DNA of 10,747 nucleotides from assembly GCA_026398575.1 (NCBI GenBank), contig JAPLSP010000223.1, positions 1 through 10,747 on the forward strand, written 5' to 3'. A program made the translations under genes and the position numbers. Under the pieces are notes generated by a model. The model searched no databases and was not told the origin of the DNA. It saw nothing but the letters and a program-made list of their open reading frames with translations. Of this stretch, positions 1 through 5,058 are shown piece after piece (position 1 is the first letter of the stretch; the number at the start of each line of letters is the position of its first letter). This DNA is from Candidatus Sumerlaeota bacterium (GTDB lineage: Bacteria > Sumerlaeota > Sumerlaeia > JADFCT01).

Positions 1-1521
1 CTCGTCGCGATCGGCTTTGTATTGTTTCTCATCGCGGCCGGCCAGATTTATTGGGCGAAGTTCCGGCGCTCCGGGCTCGTGACGCAAGGATTCTATCGCT
101 TTGTGCGGCATCCGCAGTATATCGCGCTAACCCTGTTTGGCGTTGGCATCCTGCTGACGTGGGGCAGGGCCATCACATTCCTGGCTTTCTTCCTGATGAT
201 GTTCCTTTACTACTACCTTGCAAAAAGCGAGGAGCGAAACTGCATCCGTCTTTTCGGCGACGCATACGAGCGCTATCGCAAACGAACCTCATTCATCATT
301 CCGGGCGACCGGCTGCTTCGTCCGCTTTCCGAAAAAATGCCAAGGCTCCATCTCCCGGCGCCCGTTCGCGTGTCAGCGGCGTTCATTGTTTCATTGGCGA
401 TCTGCCTGGCGGCAATGTGGCTGATCAACGCGGTAAAGGTTGCGCTGCGAACAACGCCCTATCTGATGGCTGACATATCGTTTGGCTCAACCGGCGAAGC
501 CATCACGTCCCAAACCTTCAAGAGCGGGCATGCCGGCGTCGTGCCGTTTGTGGAAGCCGACCGCCTGGCTGTTGCGCGCGGCCCTTATCGCAACGCCGCC
601 GCGGCCGGATTCGCCGAACGCGCGCTGGCGCGGTTGCGTCAATCGAAGGCCTTAACAAACTTCCTGGCGTTCCTCAACGAGCCAGGCGGAGACGTTGCCA
701 TCGTCTTCTGCGGTCCCTTTGAACAACCCGAAACACCAGGACAGCCCGGCGCGCGCGCCGGCGAGCGCGGGCCGCTGCCTGACCCCGCGGGACCGGACCG
801 CGTCAGACTGGTCATCATGCGCTGCGCCCTCGCGCCGGGCGCGAGCATTGCGGACGCGCTCGCCGACAAATCGAAGCGCCAGATTCGCGGCGGCTGCATC
901 GCGCCCGTAAATCTTGCCACACGCGAAGGAGAAGACATCGTTGAGGGAGAAGCTAAAACAGCGGGTCCAAAATTCCCAGGCGAACAGCGCTGGGACTTTT
1001 TCCTTCAGCAGTTTGCAGCCCAGCCGTCGCCGGCGCCTGCCTCTTCATCGCAATCCATTCAGTCAGGCGGCGCCCATAGCGCCCAGCTCCTCGTCGTTCA
1101 GGCGCCCATACTGCGAACGCGGCTCGATCAGGAATTCGCCGCCGACGTCCTCGACCGCTTGAAGGATTCACCGAAGTTCCGGGAACGCCTGCGGATGAGC
1201 GGTACCGGCGGAAATACGGTGGCCGTGGCATTTCCGAGGCCAGGTCTAAACTGGTATCGGGAACACCACGGCCAGCCGCAGGTGAGCGTTTTCGTGATGA
1301 TTGCACGGCGAAAGGCAGACGCGCCGATCAGCGATCTTTTCCGGCCTGGCGGTCGCGCCTTGTGCGGCGCATTCACCGCAGAGATGGATTTCAAGATAGA
1401 GCCGCCAGAGGATTGCATCGGCGAAATTTCGGTGATCGGCCCCCGCCGCGACCTTGAAGAGCGCTGGCACTTCTTCCTCAGCGGACTCGGCGGCATGAGT
1501 ATCCTCGCGCATGATCATTGA
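1..1521 (+). CDS. ICMT/NnrU-like membrane methyltransferase fused to a duplicated C-terminal domain (5' partial)
   Basis: The reading frame is open from the first base (506 residues seen), so the true start lies outside the window; the TTG at 22 is internal. Residues 1-100 look like the C-terminal half of an isoprenylcysteine carboxyl methyltransferase/NnrU-type enzyme: hydrophobic helices at about 1-18, 40-55 and 57-72, the S-adenosylmethionine-site motif RHPQY at 36-40, a Glu pair at 77-78, and the family ending FGDAYERYRKRTSFIIP at 86-102. These enzymes methylate small or lipid-linked substrates in the membrane; the substrate here cannot be told. A further helix at about 125-145 leads to roughly 360 soluble residues that I do not recognise. 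These fall into two similar halves, about 181-340 and 361-498, each ending in a W-x-F-F-L motif (W331 and W489). No partner gene is visible. The methyltransferase call is fairly safe; the function of the C-terminal part is unknown. Confidence 0.75.
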   Translation, partial: LVAIGFVLFLIAAGQIYWAKFRRSGLVTQGFYRFVRHPQYIALTLFGVGILLTWGRAITFLAFFLMMFLYYYLAKSEERNCIRLFGDAYERYRKRTSFIIPGDRLLRPLSEKMPRLHLPAPVRVSAAFIVSLAICLAAMWLINAVKVALRTTPYLMADISFGSTGEAITSQTFKSGHAGVVPFVEADRLAVARGPYRNAAAAGFAERALARLRQSKALTNFLAFLNEPGGDVAIVFCGPFEQPETPGQPGARAGERGPLPDPAGPDRVRLVIMRCALAPGASIADALADKSKRQIRGGCIAPVNLATREGEDIVEGEAKTAGPKFPGEQRWDFFLQQFAAQPSPAPASSSQSIQSGGAHSAQLLVVQAPILRTRLDQEFAADVLDRLKDSPKFRERLRMSGTGGNTVAVAFPRPGLNWYREHHGQPQVSVFVMIARRKADAPISDLFRPGGRALCGAFTAEMDFKIEPPEDCIGEISVIGPRRDLEERWHFFLSGLGGMSILAHDH

Positions 1522-1604
1522 ATCGGCTTATGCGTTTCCCACTATCACGAAGCTTTCCATGCCCTCAACCCTCTTGTCACGAAGTTGAGATTACAGCATT
1601 GGTT

Positions 1605-1621
1605 CAACCCCTCCGGGGTTG
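1605..1621. repeat. Intergenic hairpin repeat, family A copy 1
   Basis: CAACCCC (1605-1611) and GGGGTTG (1615-1621) form a perfect 7-bp stem around TCC. It shares the frame TTCA-W-CCCC-TCC-GGGG-W-TGG with the hairpin at 1676-1692. It lies between two convergent genes but has no T-run, so it is not a standard intrinsic terminator; it looks like a dispersed palindromic repeat. Confidence 0.6.
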
Positions 1622-1643
1622 GCCGTGAAAACTGATATGCCAT

Positions 1644-1664
1644 CCCACCGGTTGCCACCGGGGG
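1644..1664. repeat. Intergenic hairpin with bulged A
   Basis: CCC (1644-1646), a bulged A, and CCGG (1648-1651) pair with CCGG-GGG (1658-1664) around the loop TTGCCA. It sits between the two family A hairpins and may belong to the same composite repeat, or help end transcription between the convergent genes. Confidence 0.4.
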
Positions 1665-1675
1665 CTATTCAAATT

Positions 1676-1692
1676 CATCCCCTCCGGGGATG
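1676..1692. repeat. Intergenic hairpin repeat, family A copy 2
   Basis: CATCCCC (1676-1682) pairs with GGGGATG (1686-1692) around TCC. Compared with the copy at 1605-1621, the third stem pair changes from A-T to T-A on both sides together. That compensatory change argues the stem itself is conserved. Confidence 0.6.
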
Positions 1693-1722
1693 GGGTGCGC
1701 GATAGTCAAAATTGGATATCCA

Positions 1723-3030
1723 CTAACGCTGCTCGATCGGCAGAAAGTGGCGTTCCGTGGCGCCTTGATATATCTGCCGCGGACGGTAGATTTTCCAGCC
1801 CGGGCTTTCCTGAACTTCTTTGAAGTGCGCCACCCAGCCGGGCATGCGCCCGATGGCAAAGATCACGGTGTACATCGTGACCGGAATCCCAAGGGCGCGC
1901 AGGATGATGCCGCTATAGAAGTCCACGTTGGGATATAGTTTGCGTTCGACGAAGTAGGGATCGCTCAGCGCCACTTCTTCAAGCCTGCGGGCCAGGTCGA
2001 GCAGCGGATCGTTGATCTTGAGCGCGCCCAGCACTTCATCGCAGGATTTCTTGATAATCCGCGCGCGTGGATCGTAGTTCTTATAAACGCGGTGGCCGAA
2101 GCCCATGAGCCGGAAGCCGGAGTTCTTGTCCTTGGCGCGTTCGACGAGGCTCTTGATATCCTCGCCGCGCCGCTGAATGTCCTCAAGCATTTCAATCACG
2201 GCCTGGTTGGCGCCGCCGTGCAACGGGCCCCACAGCGCGCAGACGCCGGCGGCCGCCGATGCGAACAGGTTCGCCCCGCTGCTGGCCACCATGCGCACCG
2301 TCGAGGTCGAGCAGTTTTGCTCGTGGTCCGCGTGCAGGATGAACATCAGCCGCATCGCGTTGATCACTTCGGGCTTGAGCTCGTATTCGCGATACGGGAT
2401 CGAAAACATCATGTGCAGGAAATTGGCCGTGTAGTCCATCTCGGGCTTCGGATAGATGCGCGGATGGCCGACGGATTTCTTATAGGCGAAGGCCGCGATC
2501 GTGCGCACCTTGGAAATGATGCGCGCCGCCGCGTCCATGAACAACTCGGCGGATTCGGGATTGCCCGGCCGCAGGTTGATCTGCAGCACGTCCGGATTGA
2601 AGCACAGCGTCGCGTTGATCATCGCCGACAGGATGGCCATCGGGTGCGAAGTGACCGGGAAGCCGTCATAGTGATAGCGCATGTCCTCGTGCAGCATTTC
2701 GTGCTTGGTCAGGAGGCCGGACCACTTGGACAGTTGCTGGCGATCGGGCAGTTCTCCATAGATCAGCAGATAGGACGTTTCCGCGAAGGAGGCTTTGGCC
2801 GCCAAGTCCTCGATCGGATAGCCGCGATAGCGCAGGATGCCTTTTTCGCCGTCTATGAAGGTGATGTTGCTCTGGCACGAGCCGGTGTTCACGAAGCCGT
2901 CGTCATACGTTACGCAGCCGGTCTCTTTGCGCAACGTGGCGATGTCTATTCCCCGCTCATCCTCCGTTCCCCGGATGATCGGCAGCGTCAGTTCCTTGCC
3001 GTCTATGCTCAGTTTGCAGGTTTCCGCCAT
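1723..3030 (-). CDS. gltA: Citrate synthase, type II (GltA)
   Basis: This 435-residue protein condenses acetyl-CoA with oxaloacetate to citrate, the entry step of the TCA cycle in the cytoplasm. Its length and sequence fit the hexameric type II enzymes. Residues 1-65 form the small N-terminal beta domain typical of that type. Catalytic and oxaloacetate-binding residues are all present: H233 and H236 in the HADHEQN segment, H271 in WGPLHGGAN, H313 in GFGHRVY, R322, D370 in YPNVDFYSG, and R395. Their spacings match E. coli GltA (H226, H229, H264, H305, R314, D362, R387) except for one extra residue between the first two catalytic histidines. The ATG at 3030 is chosen because AGAGGAG lies six bases upstream; a TTG at 3114 in the same frame would add 28 low-complexity residues and overlaps a possible promoter. 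It is transcribed alone, converging with the methyltransferase gene. Confidence 0.97.
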   Translation of the reverse strand: MAETCKLSIDGKELTLPIIRGTEDERGIDIATLRKETGCVTYDDGFVNTGSCQSNITFIDGEKGILRYRGYPIEDLAAKASFAETSYLLIYGELPDRQQLSKWSGLLTKHEMLHEDMRYHYDGFPVTSHPMAILSAMINATLCFNPDVLQINLRPGNPESAELFMDAAARIISKVRTIAAFAYKKSVGHPRIYPKPEMDYTANFLHMMFSIPYREYELKPEVINAMRLMFILHADHEQNCSTSTVRMVASSGANLFASAAAGVCALWGPLHGGANQAVIEMLEDIQRRGEDIKSLVERAKDKNSGFRLMGFGHRVYKNYDPRARIIKKSCDEVLGALKINDPLLDLARRLEEVALSDPYFVERKLYPNVDFYSGIILRALGIPVTMYTVIFAIGRMPGWVAHFKEVQESPGWKIYRPRQIYQGATERHFLPIEQR

Positions 3031-3036
3031 GATGCG

Positions 3037-3043
3037 CTCCTCT
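3037..3043 (-). promoter_or_regulatory. Shine-Dalgarno site for gltA
   Basis: The minus strand reads AGAGGAG here, six bases before the ATG at 3030. This fixes the citrate synthase start in preference to the upstream in-frame TTG. Confidence 0.8.
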
Positions 3044-3085
3044 GGACTCCGAAGATTTGACCGGTCCAATGATAAACGGGAATTT

Positions 3086-3114
3086 TTTTCATCCAAGCCG
3101 CGCCTCCGTGTCAA
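3086..3114 (-). promoter_or_regulatory. Possible gltA promoter (strong -35, weak -10)
   Basis: The minus strand has a perfect TTGACA at 3114-3109. At 17-bp spacing the -10 position reads TGAAAA (3091-3086), only three of six matches to TATAAT. This would give a leader of about 50 bases before gltA. It lies downstream of the minus-strand terminator at 3146-3179, which would insulate gltA from transcription coming from further upstream. Confidence 0.35.
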
Positions 3115-3145
3115 GGGGCTTCCGGGCGGAAGCGACTCATTTTCT

Positions 3146-3179
3146 TAAATAAAAACGCTTCCACTGCCCGCGGAAGCGT
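3146..3179 (-). terminator. Intrinsic terminator, minus strand
   Basis: On the minus strand ACGCTTCC (3179-3172) and GGAAGCGT (3162-3155) form a perfect 8-bp stem with a 9-base loop, followed at once by TTTTTATTT. This is a textbook rho-independent terminator. It lies about 47 bases beyond the stop codon of the minus-strand Hsp20 remnant, so it is probably that lost gene's own terminator. Confidence 0.75.
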
Positions 3180-3225
3180 CACCAGCGAGCTTCATAAAAG
3201 AGGCTTACTGGACTTTGACAGAAAT

Positions 3226-3387
3226 TTAGCGCCGCGTGGATGAGGATATTTTGGGCAGCCGCATCTCCAGCACGCCGTTCTTATAGGATGCCTCGGCCTT
3301 GTCCGCAAGGATATGGGTGGGCAGCAGAACCGCACGCTCGAAGGAACAGATTGCGGTTGAGCGCGGACGGGGGAAGCGATAATTTTC
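3226..3387 (-). pseudogene. Remnant of an Hsp20/alpha-crystallin small heat-shock gene
   Basis: The minus-strand frame ending at the TAA at 3226 contains ENYRF, then SFERAVLLPTHILADKAEAS, then YKNGVLEMRLPK. These match the end of the Hsp20 alpha-crystallin domain in order (the usual SFxRxxxLP...DKxxAxYKNGVLxxxLPK). The recognisable part is only about 46 residues (3387-3250); intact Hsp20 proteins have about 140-150. The N-terminal arm and most of the beta-sandwich are missing upstream, and the frame runs into yceH leader sequence instead. After LPK the tail is ISSSTRR, without the usual IxI oligomerisation motif. Small heat-shock proteins are ATP-independent holdases; this fragment is most likely dead. 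An intact terminator follows it. Confidence 0.7.
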
Positions 3388-3476
3388 GCGCAATGGAATG
3401 GATGTCCGCCATTCAGCGACAACGATTTTGCACAAGGATCTTACAGAAGAATTTAACGTAAGGATTTTTAACCGCC

Positions 3477-4214
3477 ATGGAAATAATGCTTACCTCCGAC
3501 GAAGCGCGCGTGCTGGGGTCATTGATCGAAAAAGAAATCACCACGCCGATTTATTATCCAATGACCCTCAACGCCCTGACCAACGCCTGCAGCCAGCGGT
3601 CGAATCGCGATCCTGTGGTTTTTTACCGCGATGAACAGGTGTTGGATATTCTCGACGCGCTGCGCGAGAAAAAACTGATCACGAAAATCATCGGGGACTT
3701 CGGACGCGTCCCCAAGTTTCGGGAAGAGCTTGCGGCGGCGCTGAAATTGTCGCCCCCGGAAACGGCCGTTGTATGCGTGCTGATGCTGCGGGGACATCAA
3801 ACCCTCGGCGAAATTCGGCAGCGATGCGAACGCATGCATTCGTTTGCGAATCTGTCTGAGACGGAAACGACGCTGAACCAGCTGATCGCGCGCTCGGGTG
3901 GACCGCTGGTTATGCTCCTGCCGCGCCAGCCTGGACAAAAAGAGAACCGCTACGCGCACCTGCTGTGCGGCCAGCCCGAGGCGCCTGAGGCCATTGATTC
4001 GCAGGCCAGGTCCGCCGCTGAATCGCCGATCAGCCCCGCCAGGTCCGCCAGCCCCGCCAGCCCTGCTCCCGTCGCTGTCGAGGAATCAAAAACGATTGAA
4101 TCCAGCGGCCTGGAAGCGCGCCTCGCGCAACTGGAAGAAAAAGTCGCGGAACAAGAGACCGAACTGTCGGCGCTGCGCGAAGCATTCGTCGAGTTCAAGA
4201 AGCAATTTGAGTGA
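3477..4214 (+). CDS. yceH: YceH/DUF480 (UPF0502) family protein
   Basis: The 245-residue product matches the DUF480 family. The N-terminal LTSDEARVLGSLIEKEITTP and YYPMTLNALTNACSQRSNRD segments (residues 5-45) are the family signature. Known members fold as two tandem winged-helix domains, here about 1-85 and 92-160; the molecular role is not established, although the fold suggests nucleic-acid binding. Residues 168-205 form a Ser/Ala/Pro-rich linker encoded by imperfect short repeats (about 4005-4070). Residues 210-245 form a coiled coil (LEARLAQLEEKVAEQETELS onward), a common family ending. AAGGA at 3460-3464 is 12 bases from the ATG at 3477; the in-frame ATG at 3486 (M4) is an alternative start. 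The gene stands alone, between the Hsp20 remnant and a REP/RAYT unit. Confidence 0.9.
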   Translation: MEIMLTSDEARVLGSLIEKEITTPIYYPMTLNALTNACSQRSNRDPVVFYRDEQVLDILDALREKKLITKIIGDFGRVPKFREELAAALKLSPPETAVVCVLMLRGHQTLGEIRQRCERMHSFANLSETETTLNQLIARSGGPLVMLLPRQPGQKENRYAHLLCGQPEAPEAIDSQARSAAESPISPARSASPASPAPVAVEESKTIESSGLEARLAQLEEKVAEQETELSALREAFVEFKKQFE

Positions 4215-4230
4215 TCCCGGGAAAGGCTTG

Positions 4231-4330
4231 CGTTAGTAGTTCCAACTTTAGTTGGCGCTCGTAGTTCCAACTTCAGTTGGCGTTAGTAGTTCCACCTTTA
4301 GGTGGCGCTCGTAGTTCCAACTTTAGTTGG
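4231..4330 (+). repeat. Tandem array of four REP-like palindromes (25-bp period)
   Basis: Four head-to-tail 25-bp units start at 4231, 4256, 4281 and 4306. Each has GTAG, then TT, then a 5-bp stem with a 4-base loop: CCAAC-TTTA-GTTGG, CCAAC-TTCA-GTTGG, CCACC-TTTA-GGTGG and CCAAC-TTTA-GTTGG. The third unit carries a paired A-to-C and T-to-G change that keeps the stem. The five bases opening each unit alternate CGTTA, CGCTC, CGTTA, CGCTC, so the higher-order period is 50 bp. A GTAG tetranucleotide 5' of a short palindrome is the hallmark of bacterial REP sequences mobilised by RAYT proteins, and a RAYT gene follows directly. Confidence 0.9.
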
Positions 4331-4349
4331 CGCCATTAACGTCTTCAAA

Positions 4350-4355
4350 AAGGAG
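4350..4355 (+). promoter_or_regulatory. Shine-Dalgarno site deciding the RAYT start
   Basis: AAGGAG lies six bases before the ATG at 4362. It favours that start over an in-frame GTG at 4302, which lies inside a REP hairpin and would translate repeat sequence. Confidence 0.8.
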
Positions 4356-4361
4356 CTCTCC

Positions 4362-4967
4362 ATGTACAACTGGCGCACGATGACTCCCGCGCAGCGTCAA
4401 GAAGCCCTTGCCAAGCGGATGAATCGCCACTATCCCTTTCATAGCCCGCCGCATCAGGAAAAAACCTTCGATCGCTATCTCATCTCCGCCGCTTGCTATG
4501 AGCATAAATCTTATATAGGGATATCCTCTGAGCGGATGGCCAGCTTTGAATCGCTCTTGCTGGAGACATTTGAAAAATGCAAAGCCCAAATCTTCGCGTG
4601 GTGCGTATTGCCAAATCACTACCATGTTTTGGCGCAGCTTGTTTCTTTGGATAATTTGACCGCTGAGATCGGCGAAATGCATGGACGTTTGTCTTTCGAT
4701 TGGAACCGGGAGGATCAAGCCATTGGACGAACGACATGGTGTCATTGTTCCGATCGCGGCATGCGCTCGCAGAGGCACTTCTTGTCTTCATTGAACTATG
4801 TCCACAATAATCCCGTCCGGCATAAATATGTGAAGCATTGGCAGGATTGGCCGTTTTCGAGCGCGAAGATTTATCTGGAAAAAGTTGGGCGGGAGGAAGC
4901 GGCGAGGATATGGAGAGGGTATCCGCTGCTGAATTATGGGGATAAATGGGATGCGCCTGATATATGA
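4362..4967 (+). CDS. REP-associated tyrosine transposase (RAYT, Y1/IS200-like HUH family)
   Basis: The 201-residue protein belongs to the Y1_Tnp/RAYT family of single-strand DNA transposases, which cut and rejoin REP hairpins through a covalent phosphotyrosine. The HUH metal-binding motif is H86-Y-H88 in LPNHYHVLAQL. The catalytic tyrosine is most likely Y146 in NYVHNNPVRHKYV, the usual RAYT context, preceded by DRGMRSQRHF. The tail at about 160-167 (QDWPFSSA) is also family-typical. Nothing essential appears missing, so the enzyme may be active. It is visibly less GC-rich than the AddAB genes (26 of 60 bases G or C at 4561-4620), consistent with a separate history. It lies inside a REP array, its expected substrate. 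Confidence 0.92.
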   Translation: MYNWRTMTPAQRQEALAKRMNRHYPFHSPPHQEKTFDRYLISAACYEHKSYIGISSERMASFESLLLETFEKCKAQIFAWCVLPNHYHVLAQLVSLDNLTAEIGEMHGRLSFDWNREDQAIGRTTWCHCSDRGMRSQRHFLSSLNYVHNNPVRHKYVKHWQDWPFSSAKIYLEKVGREEAARIWRGYPLLNYGDKWDAPDI

Positions 4968-4977
4968 TTTTTGCCAG

Positions 4978-5058
4978 ATGAATATGAAACGACAAGCGCC
5001 ACCTGAAGGTGGAACTACAAGCGCCGCCTGAAGGCGGGACTACTAACAATGAATATGA
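4978..5058 (+). repeat. 10-bp direct repeats flanking the right-hand REP pair
   Basis: ATGAATATGA occurs at 4978-4987 and again at 5049-5058. The second copy is the start of the AddB-like gene itself. Between them lie 61 bases, almost entirely the inverted REP pair. It could be a duplicated target, a recombination scar or chance. Confidence 0.5.
4993..5047 (-). repeat. Two REP-like palindromes in inverted orientation
   Basis: Read on the minus strand, from 5047 down, these are GTTAGTAG-TC with stem CCGCC-TTCA-GGCGG, then GCGCTTGTAG-TT with stem CCACC-TTCA-GGTGG. They match the units at 4231-4330 but with further paired stem changes (CCGCC/GGCGG is new). The tta/ctt alternation of the linker also recurs. 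The last repeat base is one base before the AddB-like start codon. Confidence 0.88.

Larger units (their letters stand above)
4231..5047 (+). mobile_element. REP-RAYT-REP unit
   Basis: A Y1 transposase gene is flanked by four REPs on the left in direct orientation and two on the right in inverted orientation. The two outer ends are inverted repeats of each other (GTTAGTAGT at 4232-4240, ACTACTAAC at 5039-5047). All six hairpins share the GTAG-TY-stem-loop plan. The unit fills the whole space between yceH and the AddB-like gene. The boundaries given are those of the repeats; no clean outer target duplication was found. Confidence 0.7.

Noticed and set aside
2092..3060. 322-codon plus-strand frame opposite gltA
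   Set aside because: It is antisense to a fully conserved citrate synthase, has no recognisable domain, and follows the GC-biased codon positions of gltA.
3031..3114. Upstream TTG start adding 28 residues to citrate synthase
   Set aside because: The extension is unlike any GltA N-terminus, and AGAGGAG precedes the ATG at 3030.
3428..3457. Possible promoter for yceH (TTGCAC, 18 bases, TTTAAC)
   Set aside because: Only three and four of six positions match consensus, which is too weak to annotate.
4231..4330. Short regular repeats considered as a CRISPR array
   Set aside because: The 25-bp units are contiguous, each palindromic, with no unique spacers; the GTAG tag and adjacent RAYT identify them as REPs.
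4302..4361. Upstream GTG start adding 20 residues to the RAYT
   Set aside because: The extension translates REP repeat DNA, and the ATG at 4362 has a well-placed AAGGAG.
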